From assembly GCA_019918135.1 (NCBI GenBank), contig WBZZ01002444.1, positions 42,501-106,500 on the forward strand: a stretch of DNA of 64,000 bases, given 5' to 3'. Positions 26,031-35,830 of the stretch are shown here, one piece after another. Position numbers and translations under genes: made by a program. The DNA is from Paulinella micropora (Eukaryota; Cercozoa; Imbricatea; Euglyphida; Paulinellidae). Positions within the stretch are counted from its first letter, which is position 1, and the number at the start of each line of letters is the position of its first letter. The notes beneath the pieces were generated by a model that worked only from the letters and a program-made list of their open reading frames with translations, was not told the origin of the DNA and made no database searches.

Positions 26031-27815
26031 CCGATGTCACATGCACCGCTCGCCACCATTTCCACCGACTCGAAGTGATCTTCCGACAACACGATTCGCC
26101 CAAACACCTCGTTCACGTCGATGCCCTGCTTGAAGAACTCGTAACGCTGCACATTCCAGCCCGCAAACGACTCGCTGTCTGTAGAACACACCGTCAGGTT
26201 CCGCTCCTTGGTAATCTGCGACAGGCTGAAGATGTCGGTGTGCTTGTTGGTCAAGCGAAACATGACGCCGCCTTGTCGCTTGTAGGCGCGCTTGTCGTAG
26301 TCGCGCACTACTGTGGCAATAGCCTTGGCTTGATAACGATACTTGTACTGCGCATACACGCCCGAGTCCGTGAACGCAAACTGCACTGAGCCACTCTTGA
26401 CGGCGATCGCCAGCTCTTCAAGCCGCATGGACTTCATCTGGAAGAAGCACTTGAAGCGGTTCATGTACGTGTTCAGCGTTTCTTCGAAGGTTGGGGACCA
26501 GCGGTAGATCGTAAAGCTCGGCAAAACCTCTGCCTGCTGCACACCGACCGTCAGAGTGTTGTTGACATAGTTCGAGCATCCCGCGATCGGGTCGTAAAGC
26601 AGCCGATATCCTTCCGACTTGCACTGCTGCTCTCCGAAATTGTAGGTCACCTCTCCCTCCGGGCAGCGCTGGCACTGGGTCTGGCCTGTCAAAGCGTTGG
26701 CAAGGCCAGGAGAGCACGGGCGGCAAGCGCCGATTCCGTCAAAGCTGTAGCGACCAGCATCACACTCCCTGCAGGGCTGCAGCGGCTTTGTGTAGTCTCT
26801 CTCCCATCCAGGTTTGCAGGCGCTTGTAGCTGGATCCATGAGGTTCAATTGAAAGATGACGTTTTGTGACTTTGAGAAGTCGAAAGTGGTTTGGAAGCCC
26901 AGGTGCTTTCCCGCAATCGCTGCTATGTCGTCGTCAAGAAAGTGCAGAAGGGGAAACAGAATAAGCTTCGAGATTTCTTCCGGTACACCAGGCATGACTG
27001 CCAAGGGCCATTCGCTGTACAACGGCGTGGATACTCTGAGATGGAAGTTGTTGTAGTTCTGTTCGTTGATGATGGTAACGTTGTAGGTATTCTGACGGCT
27101 CATTTCTTCCAAGGTGTTGGTGCTGGCCATGCCCACGTCACATTCGCCATCCATCACCATGCGTACTGATTCTTCGTGGCTGTTTGAGAACTTGATGGTT
27201 TTGAACACGCTATTGAGATCGATCTCTTGGTTGAAAAAGCTAAACCATTGGATCTGGTAGCCCGTGAAAGAGTCTGCATTCACGGCGCAGAGCGTCAGGT
27301 CGCCAGTTGCGCTGGCACTTGCGACCTGCTGCAGCGTCGTGAAGGTGTGATTCTTCGTACCACTTTCCTTGCGAAAGGTGACGCCACCCATCCGAGCAGT
27401 AGCCCAGCCTTGGTAATGACGCAGAACGGCGGCAATCGCCTCCATCTGGTAGCGGTACTTCATGATGTTATATAAGCCAGGATCCAGGAAACCAAAATGA
27501 ATGGTCTTGTCCTCTACAGCTTTCGTAAAGTTGCCCCAGTTCAACACCTCCATGCGAGTGTAGCAGTCGTATCGATTCATGAACTTGTTGAGCGCATCTT
27601 CAAAGGTTGGCGCCCACCGCGCACTAACAGCAGCTGCATCCAACGTCTGCAGGACTCCGAAAACCAGCGTCTTGTTCGGGTAGTTAGCGCATGCCTCGAC
27701 TTTCTCGTACGCAACCTCCTTGTATGGCTCACATCCAGTGGATCCATCTTGGATGGTTGAGTAGCCCTGAGCGCAGCGCAGGCACGAGGCTGCTCCCGGT
27801 TCACTGTTGTAATAC
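26031..27815 (-). CDS. Large exon: GCC2/GCC3 module, PhnD-like domain, GCC2/GCC3 module, PhnD-like domain
   Basis: A 1785-bp exon with a clean acceptor (tttag|G at 27816) and donor (GTATAT at 26030). Order from the N-terminus: the end of a Cys-rich module (CLRCAQGYSTIQDGSTGC); a full PhnD-like domain (ARWAPTFEDALNKFMNRY, FGFLDPGLYNIMKYRYQ, GGVTFRK, DSFTGYQIQWFSFFNQEIDL, MDGECDVGMAS, IINEQNYNNFHL, VMPGVPEEI); a second Cys-rich module (CRECDAGRYSFDGIGACRPC, CQRCPEGEVTYNF); and most of a second PhnD-like domain ending ASGACDIG. PhnD-like domains are periplasmic-binding folds known from phosphonate/phosphite transporters and, in eukaryotes, from large ectodomain proteins. Here they probably bind a small ligand outside the cell; the ligand cannot be told from sequence. 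Confidence 0.85.
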
Positions 27816-27961
27816 CTAAACGCACACACGAGCGCACACGCGCAAACTGTAGCCAACATTTTGCCCCCGATTTCTTGCCACACACAATGACAGAATACGG
27901 GCTCACAAGTAGTGACGAGGCAGAATTCAAGGCAACAGGGACGAACCTTGGTGGGCACAGG

Positions 27962-28210
27962 AGGCACGGAGTGACGTCATCGGGTGAGTAAGAGCCGGCA
28001 GGACACGGGTCGCACAGATGAAGGCCTGTTTGGCCTCGCTGATAACCTGGGGGACAGCGCCCATCACCGAAAAAGTCCAAGTGGTACTCCACCAAAGCGA
28101 CCTGCAGCAACTCCACGTTCGTGCCTTCCCTTGAGCTCGCTTGCATGGATGTATTGAGCAAAGACCTCGGTGTAATCCTCAGGGAAGTCAAAGCCTGCAT
28201 GATCGCCTGC
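27962..28210 (-). CDS. Cys-rich (GCC2/GCC3) exon, first repeat
   Basis: The minus-strand frame reads VELLQVALVEYHLDFFGDGR, CPPGYQRGQTGLHLCDPC and PAGSYSPDDVTPCLLCPP, then a GT donor. The Cys spacing matches the other Cys-rich modules in this gene and the preceding LVEYHLDFF links to a PhnD-like domain end. Exon limits are approximate. Confidence 0.6.
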
Positions 28211-28247
28211 GTAAAGCAACAGAAAGAGACCAATAAGTATTACCTTC

Positions 28248-28293
<46 letters not shown>

Positions 28294-28369
28294 ACGTAGA
28301 AATATTCCAGGAAACAAGAAAAACACAGCAAGACGCTGCATTCACTGACTTGCAGCGTAAATGTTCTCT

Positions 28370-28547
28370 CTTAAGTTTAAGTCTCTCATTGTTCATGTCG
28401 CTTCTCTATCCGTGTGCGTCCTGACCGGTAGTAGCGGCAGTGGAGTGTTCATCCATGCCGATCAGACCCGCTTGGACCCGGGAAGCCAACTCAGCAGAAA
28501 GGTGAGGCAACGCAATCACACCCCACTGCAAGCCAGTACGAAACAAG

Positions 28548-28600
<53 letters not shown>

Positions 28601-29250
28601 TATGAATATATATACACATAAAGACTGGGGGGACAAAACTTTACCTCGGGGTAAGGACGTGTGCTATTTCCTTGACCTGCAATCTCCTCCCCAATAATCG
28701 CCCAAGTATCGATTGGGATCCTCAGCCCGGAAACCTCACTGACAGAGTTGTTCACCCGCTCCAACACGCCCGTTTCCACAGTCCCCACGTGACAGCTGCC
28801 GTTCTTGACACTCTCCAGCACCTCGTCGTGGCTGCTGCAGCGCGTGATGCCTCCAGTAAAGATGTCCTCAAGCCGCTTGCCGGTTTTCAACATGCTCTCC
28901 AGTTGCTGACAAAGGAACAGAAGGACGTTTGCTTTGAAAGACTCTTGCAAATATTCGAAATGTATTGAGATAGAAATGAAATGCAAATGAAAATCTCGAT
29001 ATAATCTAGGTGTGCTTTACTTGGATTTGAAAGCCCGAGAAAGAATCGGTGGCCAGGGAGCACAGCTTTTTACCTTGTAACACAGCGCAAACATAAGAGA
29101 ATGAAACAAAAAGGAAAAACAAAACAAAATAACCGGTCATTTCCTGAAATGTTTGATTTGTTTAAACTGTGTTAGCTCACCGCCGTCTTGGTGGCATCGT
29201 TCAGGTCGCTCCAGCTCACCAAGTTTGTGTTACTATTCTTTTGGCGCACC
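28370..29250 (-). CDS. Exons of the first PhnD-like domain (C-terminal part)
   Basis: At least three coding patches. 29,250-29,180 reads VRQKNSNTNLVSWSDLNDAT followed by a GTGAGC donor. 28,930-28,650 reads QQLESMLKTGKRLEDIFTGG, ESVKNGSCHVGTVETGVLER and PIDTWAIIGEEIAG. 28,540-28,430 reads VGVIALPHLSAELASRVQAG. Together they correspond to the second half of a PhnD-like domain (the G-x-C-x-V/I-G motif aligns with GECDVG in the downstream repeat). The exact exon edges, and any exon between 29.3 and 29.9 kb, are not resolved. A (TA)n run at 28550-28597 and an (AG)n run at 28250-28290 lie in introns. Confidence 0.5.
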
Positions 29251-29820
29251 TAGTCAGAACCAAACACACGTAGAGGAATAAGAGGACATGATATGCATAC
29301 ACAGGTAAATAAATATCCTCCCAGCAAACCGTTGCTATAGCTTCATTCTGCGCTTAAGACACAACTCGCGTTCTGAGTCACTGCGACCCACCACCACGAC
29401 ATGCCAACACGTGCAAGAAAACTGTAACAGCCACTGCCATCAGCCAGCTTCCTACTACAGATTCGCCAGGGCGCTTGCCACGAACCAAACTCCCGCTTGT
29501 CAAGTCCATCCTTGCACACCTATCTGCCCAGGCACCTCTCAAGCCCAGTCTGAACACGAACGAGAGGTAAAACTGCATGCCTTCCACCAGCCCAGCCCAG
29601 CTGCAGCAAAAGAGAGCAAGCGCCATCTGCCTGCCCCCCAGCCTGCGCAAACAGCCTGACTCGCTTACCATTATTTGTCTGTTGCAGTCCAGTCATGTAA
29701 AATGTAATGATTACAAAAAACATTAAGAACAGCAACAGCAAAAGTTGCAGCAGCAACAAAAACAGCACCGAAGTTGGCACTGTGCATACATGCAGCTACA
29801 TCTACTATGTTTATGCCCTA
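29250..29820. other. Intronic or intergenic region, nothing firm
   Basis: A minus-strand frame (29671-29378) ends in a hydrophobic stretch, SWLMAVAVTVFLHVLA, similar in position and sequence to the C-terminal hydrophobic tail at 20,950-21,000. It may be a duplicated or alternative last exon, or chance. CAGCAA-type repeats occur at 29,720-29,765. Confidence 0.25.
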
Positions 29821-30004
29821 GGAGGTGACCAGCACGCCCGCTAGGTAGCTTGACACCACCCCCAAGTGCAAATCCCGAATGGTAGCCAGCACGCTGATGT
29901 CAGGGTACAGGCGATGGAAGCCAGCCATAATGCCTAAATGCGCCAACAGCCACAGCACCAAAAGCTTACAGAAACTTGTACAAGGAGCACGATCGCAATT
30001 ACTG

Positions 30005-30074
<70 letters not shown>

Positions 30075-30360
30075 GTATAAGTCCGGCGGGGGGTGGGGGA
30101 GGGGGGGGGGGGGAAGGTTGAAGCTTGCCTGGGCTGACAAAAGCAACGTCCACTGATGCCTGATCTGGGTTCGTCAGGGAATTCGTTAATTCCTTCACAC
30201 ACCGAAAGCACAAAACGAATTGTACGCACGATACGGATATGTCTGTGGGCATCGGTTGAAACAGCGAGTGCAGACCGTTTGCATCTGAGCATGAGAATAA
30301 GGCACCATTTCCACCCCGCCTTGGCAGCCATAGCGCTTCATGAAGTTTGACAGCTACCGC
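29820..30360 (-). CDS. Exons of the first PhnD-like domain (N-terminal part)
   Basis: After an acceptor at about 30350 the minus strand reads VSNFMKRYGCQGGVEMVPYS, which aligns with KFMNRYDCYTRMEVL in repeat 1. About 150 bp later it reads ELTNSLTNPDQASVDVAFVS-PGKL, matching the FGFLDPGLYN position. These two pieces are in different frames, so there is a small intron or a frameshift between them. A (GT)n/poly-G stretch (30010-30112) follows in an intron. 29,980-29,830 reads LYPDISVLATIRDLHLGVVS, consistent with the next strand of the fold. Boundaries are approximate. Confidence 0.45.
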
Positions 30361-30516
30361 AGACAAAGAACTTTTTATTCATTCTGGTGGTATTCAGTGT
30401 AGGTGTCTAAGGGGAGCGGCCGGGGGGGAGGGCGGGGGGGGGGGGGGGGGTGGGATTGCAATGTGCGATGCGTGTCTATTGGTGGAGTATTCGGTGCGCG
30501 TGAATGATAGACTTAC

Positions 30517-30696
30517 ATATTGTCCAAACGTTGCATTGAGAGTTTGGACAGTCAATGCAGCTGAGACTTCATACTTGACGCCCAGCTTCAGCGCCCTCCC
30601 ATTCAGACTTGAGCATTGAGCCAGAGACGAGGAACCAGAAAGGTGGTTGGCTGATATCGACGCCAGTGCGACGACAAGACACCAAAAAACTGCCAT
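30517..30696 (-). CDS. First exon of the receptor-like gene: signal peptide and PhnD-like start
   Basis: Starts at ATG 30696 with a classic signal peptide (MAVFWCLVVALASISA), then LNGRALKLGVKYEVSAALTV and LNATFGQY, ending at a perfect GTAAGT donor (30516-30511). The LKLGV...LNATF stretch aligns with TLVFGVLQTLDAA...APTF, the start of the PhnD-like domains further along. This makes 30696 the likely translation start of the whole gene and places its product in the secretory pathway. Confidence 0.7.
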
Positions 30697-31510
30697 TTGA
30701 CAGCACTTGAAACTTGTGAAAGAATTTTCACGTACCTAAGCAGGCAAACAGTGCATCATGTGGGAGTCGTGTGCGCCCCCCCGCCCCCCCCCCCCCCCCC
30801 CTCCCCCTAGATACCTGCCTACCTACCCCCCCCCCCCACAAAATTTTTTTTTTTGTCATTTGGTTTCTGCTGAATGCATGTTTGTCTTGTTTGTTTCTTT
30901 GTCGCTTTTGTTTGTTTCATAGAGGGAAGGAGGAAAATTGAAGAAAATGATATTCCGAGAAGAAAGCTTGGTCAGATTCCAAATACTTTCAAAAAGCATA
31001 GCAAAGCAACCTTGCAACACCGCAATCATGTCAGACAACAAGCAGTCGCACTTCATTTACGCTAGGTTAACTTTTATGAATGTTTTGGTTGTGTTTGCTT
31101 TCTTCCCCAAAACGAAGGATTGTGGACGGCTCTTTGCAATCGTAAAAATGTGGCGGCCAGTGGCTGGTTTCAGATGTGTTTATGGCGGAGGTGTTTTTTT
31201 TTGGGTGCGTCGTGTTCACACGTGTCCGAAAGGCGGTTACTGAAAAGGGTGTTTGAGGACAGAATGCGTGATGCGCTGACAAGCTGCGTATACATACTAA
31301 CATATGCGGCAGAGCTGTGTCTGTGTGTGAGACTGTCGAGCGTAGCGATGTTTGTGTGGCGAATTGTGTTGTGTTCGATTTGCGAAGTGTGACGCGTCTG
31401 GCGAAGAAAACCAGAGTGTCGTCGAGAATGTCACATGCTTAGTCTATGCATGAATGTGTCGTGCACAAGGGTACCGTAAGCTTCGACAGGTCCATGAAAT
31501 TACATGGTCT
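30697..31510. other. No gene recognised; upstream of the receptor-like gene
   Basis: Probable 5' region of the receptor-like gene. Contains C-rich homopolymers (30776-30806, 30828-30838) and a T run at 30845-30855. Plus-strand frames of 60-100 residues (for example 31120-31392) show no recognisable domain. Confidence 0.4.
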
Positions 31511-31514
31511 GAGG

Positions 31515-32578
31515 CTATGAACATAGATAATGCTAGATTAATAACGGCGAATGCGGGAATATCAACAACCACATTAACAACGAGTGATAAAATAACAACA
31601 ACACTAAGCAAGCCAATAATTATAGGAAACACAACAAAAGGAGTGGGGGCGACAGGATGTTTAGATTATACTGAACTGCAAGTAATATCGCAGGAGCACA
31701 CTTACAGGCAATAGTATCAACGGATGCTTATCCCACATTCATATTATTGAACTAGACACATGATAACATCAATTTATATTTTGATTGTTATTACAACGGC
31801 ACTAACATATTATCTTCAAGCACTTCATCAAATTTCCAAATAGCGAAATATTTAAACAAACTCAGTTTTAATTACAAAAATGGAGGAGCACTTGTTCAAT
31901 CTATATTAACGACAGAAGCTATATCTATTGACACAGCAGAGTCATTAACAACAAATGCAATAACAGCAAACTGCGATATTTATAGAACAATGTGCATGAA
32001 TGGGTATGTAATTATTAGACCAAGACCTACTTTTACAACCGAAACACAAATAGTTATGAAAGGTGATGGAAGTTCTAATTATGACCATGTCGGTCATAGC
32101 GGTTCAAATTTATATGCTTGGAGTTCTACAAATGCTAACGACCCTCATTCCTGATATCTTTCTATTAGTTTGGGTGCTAATACATGGACGAGTTCATCAG
32201 ACAGGAGATTGAAAGCAGATATTAAGACATTAGAATGTGGCGATTGTTGCGATAAACTAATGAAAATAAATTGTTGTTTGTATTACTGGAAATCAGACAA
32301 GAAGCAAGAAAATAAGAATTGTGATTTTATCGCTGATAAAGTTAAAAAAATATTTCAAGAGTTCGTCGTGGCTACGGATATGAAAATAGGAGAAGATGAA
32401 ACCTTGAAGGAATAACATATACAAGTTTTATTCCAATATTGGTTAGTACTTTTTCAACATGTGGCGGAAAAGGTAGTTAATTTAGAAAAAGAAAATAAAA
32501 TTCTTATGAATATACTTCAAGACCAAGCAAACCAATTAGCAGAAATACGAGCATTCTTATTTCCTCCTAATGCCCCCT
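31515..32578 (+). pseudogene. Fibre-like protein with C-terminal peptidase S74 chaperone domain, broken
   Basis: Frames read a beta-rich, low-complexity fibre region (NIDNARLITANAGISTTTLT near 31520; later FNYKNGGALVQSILTTEAIS and TTETQIVMKGDGSSN). A typical S74 intramolecular chaperone follows at 32,190-32,400: SSDRRLKADIKTLE, LMKINCCLYYWK and CDFIADKVKKIFQEFV. It ends in the coiled coil that usually closes this domain (VVNLEKENKILMNILQDQAN, stop at 32576-32578). S74 domains trimerise phage and viral fibres and then cleave themselves off at the Ser of the SDxRxK motif; that Ser and Asp are present here. Breaks: frame changes near 31,715-31,760, a TGA at about 32,153 and frameshifts near 32,412-32,450. 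Position upstream of the capsid module suggests a PLV receptor-binding fibre. Confidence 0.7.
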
Positions 32579-32663
32579 AGATTACACCTACCACCAGTTA
32601 TAGAAGTAGATGGCAAACTCACACCCGAATTAAAAAATCGTGTAATTGATATTTCATTGAAGA

Positions 32664-32909
32664 ATGAAGAAAAAAGTAGAGCACGAATTGGAAGATAACT
32701 GGAATTGTTGCTGTATAAAAAACATACCAACTGACAGCCTGATGATGAAATATTTATTTCAAATTGCTATCATTATAGCAATAATTACAATCTGCTCAAT
32801 AAAACTCGCTAAAAATAACTTACCTTGCGAGCAGGCTAATGTATATGTCGGTATCCTTACACTCTTAATCGGTATAGTGCTTCCTAGCCCATCTACTTCA
32901 AAGAAGTGA
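32664..32909 (+). CDS. Small two-TM membrane protein of the PLV module
   Basis: About 80 residues with a hydrophilic start and two hydrophobic segments (YLFQIAIIIAIITICSI and VGILTLLIGIVL). No family recognised. Small TM proteins are common between fibre and ATPase genes in PLVs. The frame opens at a non-ATG codon in the coordinates given. Upstream, 32,570-32,660 encodes an in-phase-looking Pro/Leu-rich stretch, so the start is uncertain. Confidence 0.45.
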   Translation: MKKKVEHELEDNWNCCCIKNIPTDSLMMKYLFQIAIIIAIITICSIKLAKNNLPCEQANVYVGILTLLIGIVLPSPSTSKK

Positions 32910-33153
32910 TCATTCATATAGTTGAGTTTTATACCAAGAAGCATCATTTGAACACATTAAAGGTAGTGCTTCATCAAAACTAATACACCAGTCTGACATC
33001 GGTTTATACACACATTTAAATTTAGTTTCTATTCCTTGCTTTATACAATAAACACAACTCTCATTCTTTTTTTCGATTACACGAGAGTAAAAGTCGCAGG
33101 CAGTCCGTGAAAATATTTTTGTTATCAAAAAGTTTATCATCTGTAATATAATC
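32910..33153. other. AT-rich gap between PLV genes
   Basis: A minus-strand frame (33155-32910, containing CVYCIKQGIETKFKCVYKPM) could be a small antisense gene but has no recognised domain. The upstream region of the next gene ends in an AT-rich stretch. Confidence 0.3.
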
Positions 33154-33516
33154 ATGGCTACTGAATATAAATATCAGCGGATTATTTTTCTGAGCAATGA
33201 TTTTGCGAGGAACAAAAAATTTAATAAAAATATTCAAATGTCATTCACACCTACCAGAATGAATGTAAAATTTATTCACTACTTGAACGACAAATCAGAG
33301 ACAAAAACCAGAATTCTTTATATGGACAGAAATGGAATTATTTGCAAATTTCCCGATAGTAATACAGCAAACATTTCAAACCTCAGTTATAATCTGGGAA
33401 ATATCGGATGGAGCGACGGGCAATATACATTTAAAGTCCTTGAAACTGACAGCGGAAATATTGATACAGGAAATTTAGCGGGACGAATTATTATATGCTT
33501 AGAATTTCTTGCTTAA
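33154..33516 (+). CDS. PLV protein of unknown function
   Basis: Intact 120-codon ORF from an ATG, predicted mostly beta-strand (KIIFLS-like start, then IICKFPDSNTANISNLSYNL, YTFKVLETDSGNIDTGN and a hydrophobic end GRIIICLEFLA). The compact beta composition suits a small jelly-roll or spike protein, but I recognise no family. It ends 9 bp before the ATPase start, so the two are probably co-expressed. Confidence 0.55.
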   Translation: MATEYKYQRIIFLSNDFARNKKFNKNIQMSFTPTRMNVKFIHYLNDKSETKTRILYMDRNGIICKFPDSNTANISNLSYNLGNIGWSDGQYTFKVLETDSGNIDTGNLAGRIIICLEFLA

Positions 33517-33525
33517 TAATATAAG

Positions 33526-34341
33526 ATGCAGAGAATTAACCATGTCAAAGTTAAGCCAGTAAAACAAGAGGATGAAGGAAACAAAAAAGCCAAGGGTTAT
33601 AAATTATTCAACGAGCAGTATGCCAACATATTTCTGCTTGCCCGTAAGAAAAGTGGGAAAACGACTGCACTCTTTGAAATACTGAAAAGGACAACAGACA
33701 GAAAAACCCGCATTGTCATTATTGCTTCAACAATACACAAAGACTACATTTATAAAGCAATGGTAAAGCACTTTAAGAACAGGGGAAGCCCAATTGCAAT
33801 TTATATATTTCTCAAATCAGATGGTGTGAATGTCATTGATTATGAACTTGACAAACTGAACAGACAGGACGAGCAACACGAAGGAGAAGTAAAACAAGAC
33901 GAAGAGGAAATAGAGAAGCCACAATTTTTATACTTTGGAAAAGAAGAAAAAAAGAAAACTACCGAACCCAAAGAGAGACCAAGCAAGTATATTTCGCCAG
34001 AGGTTGTTTTTGTTTTGGACGATTCAGGAAGCGGATTAAGAGACAAGTCCGTAAGTGATTTGTTAAAAAAGAACAGACACTATAAAAGTAAGGTTATTAT
34101 GTCAAGCCAGTATTTGAACTACCTACGACCAGAAGCTATTAAGCAGTTAGATTATTTATTAATCTTTCCAGGCCAGTCTCAGGACAAAATGGAACTCGTG
34201 TATAAGCACTTAGACCTATCTTTTGACTTTGATTACTTTCTGGAAAAGTATCATGAGGCTACAAAGGAGAGATTTAATTTTCTTTATGTTTCAAGTGTTG
34301 ATGATGAACTTCGCAAAAATTTCAACTTCAGATTAAAATAA
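33526..34341 (+). CDS. DNA-packaging ATPase (FtsK/HerA type) of the PLV
   Basis: Intact 271-residue ORF. The Walker A motif is ARKKSGKTTALF (about residue 42), and Walker B is VVFVLDDSGSG (about residue 162) with the acidic pair DD. SSQYLNYLRPEAIKQLDYLL follows, resembling the sensor region of A32-like packaging ATPases. A charged insertion (Q/E/K-rich, about residues 108-150) separates the two halves, which is unusual. In Polintons, PLVs and NCLDVs this enzyme pumps the genome into the capsid. It sits at the head of the morphogenesis cluster with protease and capsid genes downstream, as in related elements. Confidence 0.85.
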   Translation: MQRINHVKVKPVKQEDEGNKKAKGYKLFNEQYANIFLLARKKSGKTTALFEILKRTTDRKTRIVIIASTIHKDYIYKAMVKHFKNRGSPIAIYIFLKSDGVNVIDYELDKLNRQDEQHEGEVKQDEEEIEKPQFLYFGKEEKKKTTEPKERPSKYISPEVVFVLDDSGSGLRDKSVSDLLKKNRHYKSKVIMSSQYLNYLRPEAIKQLDYLLIFPGQSQDKMELVYKHLDLSFDFDYFLEKYHEATKERFNFLYVSSVDDELRKNFNFRLK

Positions 34342-34484
34342 AAATAACTTCGTTTGTGTTATAGCAAAAATCAATTAATTGATTTTTTTATAATAATTTT
34401 TTTATATATTATATGGTAGTGAAGACAACTCGTGTTGAAGTCATTCCAACAATCGGCAAACGAACTATTAACTGAAGCACAAAT

Positions 34485-34729
34485 ATGGCTGGAGAAAAAA
34501 AAAAGACTGGATGGAAGAAGGGTAAGGAGCAGGCTGGTGGAAAAATTAACTGGCAAAAAGTGGGGAAAACCGCGATGGCTATTAACAAGTTTCTGAGGGA
34601 TAACAGGTAATCTCAAAGACCGCTAATGCCCTTGGTGATGTCGGGGTTCCATATGCGTCTCGTATCGGGGCTACCGCTGCAAAACTGGGGTATGGTAAGC
34701 AAAGCGGACGAGGAGCGCTAAAATTCTAA
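34485..34729 (+). pseudogene. Small basic PLV protein, frameshifted
   Basis: ATG at 34485 opens a Lys/Gly-rich frame (MAGEKKKTGWKKGKEQAGGK, then AMAINKFLRDNR) that stops at 34610. The next frame continues smoothly, VISKTANALGDVGVPYASRI then GATAAKLGYGKQSGRGALKF, to a TAA at 34727-34729. The joined pattern (basic head, FLRxxxVISK, then Ala/Gly-rich GYGxxxGRGA end) resembles a short basic/amphipathic protein common in PLVs and virophages and thought to bind DNA or membranes in the virion. A one- or two-base frameshift near 34610 breaks it. Confidence 0.5.
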
Positions 34730-34794
34730 ATGATATTTTTGAAATAAACGAATTGAAAATATTTTTTTGTTTGTATAGAACGGTCGTCAAGAAA

Positions 34795-35079
34795 GCGAAG
34801 AAACAGCGAAGAAACAGAAATTAAGACCACCGCGGGTTTATAGGAATAAGAGCGGGAAGCCTATATTATCCAGAAGGGTAAAAAAAATTATCTTAATTTC
34901 GGTAAAAACCACAAGCACCACCATTAGGAGGTCCACCACCAGCACTTCCAACATTCATTCCTACACAAGAAACAAAAGAAGCAAAAGAAGAAGAACCAGA
35001 CAAGCCCGACCCCCAACTAGAAGAAGACAAAAAACTTTTGAAAAGTGCTGATTTTGCTGATGAAGATATTAAAAAATGA
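34795..35079 (+). CDS. Acidic/Pro-rich PLV ORF, probably frameshifted
   Basis: Frames here read KQKLRPPRVYRNKSGKPILS followed by a basic stretch, then PPPALPTFIPTQETKEAKEE and KKLLKSADFADEDIKK with a stop overlapping the next ATG (ATGA at 35076-35079). A frame change near 34,900 is needed to join both halves. No domain recognised. The ATGA overlap suggests tight packing of genes, or that the stop is a break in a longer gene. Confidence 0.35.
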
Positions 35080-35549
35080 GAAAAACTACGATACACAAAA
35101 CGGCTGATGGAATTAGAATGTTTCAAAATCAAAAAGTAAAAATGTCTGATATGAGGAAAGCACTAGCACAAATTGAAAAATCTGATGGAGCAAAGTCAGA
35201 TGCTATTGACGATTTAAGTTTGACAATAAAAATGACTAATGCTTTATCAAAAAGGTATTTACCAGAAATAAAAATCGTTGATTTATCACGAGCCTTAAAA
35301 AGGAAACTTGTAATGGACGGACATACTCAATTACGACATAGAGAAAATAGCAAATGGATTATCGCGATGGTAAAAAGGTTTAATATTAATGTAGGAACCG
35401 ATGAGAAACAAATAAAAAAGAAAATAGCAGATTATGCTAAGTACAATGAGTATATGGGGAACCAAGGAGGAGCAGGTAGGAAATTACACCATATATTGGA
35501 CGAAATGATAGCAAAAGTTTTTTCAATAGCGAAAATAAAAAATACTTAG
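35076..35549 (+). CDS. PLV protein of unknown function, all-helical
   Basis: Intact 157-codon ORF, Lys-rich and predicted helical (SDMRKALAQIEKSDGAKSDA, LVMDGHTQLRHRENSKWIIA, KKIADYAKYNEYMGNQGGAG, HHILDEMIAKVFSIAKIKN). No recognised domain. It lies between the small basic protein and the protease, a slot that in PLVs often holds a variable virion protein. Confidence 0.5.
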   Translation: MRKTTIHKTADGIRMFQNQKVKMSDMRKALAQIEKSDGAKSDAIDDLSLTIKMTNALSKRYLPEIKIVDLSRALKRKLVMDGHTQLRHRENSKWIIAMVKRFNINVGTDEKQIKKKIADYAKYNEYMGNQGGAGRKLHHILDEMIAKVFSIAKIKNT

Positions 35550-35572
35550 AACGAAAGGATTGGAAACACACA

Positions 35573-35830
35573 ATGAACAAACATGATTTTGTAAATACTC
35601 TAACAAATAAAATGTATTATGATACAAATGTTGATAAACAAGTTTCAGCGGATTTAAATGTTGACGAGGGGATGACACCACCTATTCTTACTCCATCATT
35701 AGAGCCACAGCCAGAGAAGCAACCAGAGCCACAGCCAGAACAACCTGAGCCACAGCAACCTGAGCCAAGAGCCAGAACAACCAGAGCAACAGCAACAGCA
35801 AGAGGGAGAGGGACGGGGGCTAATGACTAA
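35573..35830 (+). CDS. PLV Pro/Gln/Glu-rich small protein
   Basis: About 85 codons: an N-terminal 40 residues (MNKHDFVNTLTNKMYYDTNV) and then a PQPEQPE-type repeat and an Arg/Thr/Ala tail. It overlaps the protease start by 8 bp (35823-35830). Unknown function; the low-complexity half could be a linker lost from a fusion with the protease by frameshift. Confidence 0.45.
   Translation: MNKHDFVNTLTNKMYYDTNVDKQVSADLNVDEGMTPPILTPSLEPQPEKQPEPQPEQPEPQQPEPRARTTRATATARGRGTGAND

Noticed and set aside
31067..31303. Small minus-strand ORF upstream of the PLV module
   Set aside because: No domain, no start context, and the region lies between clear genes with stops in most frames.
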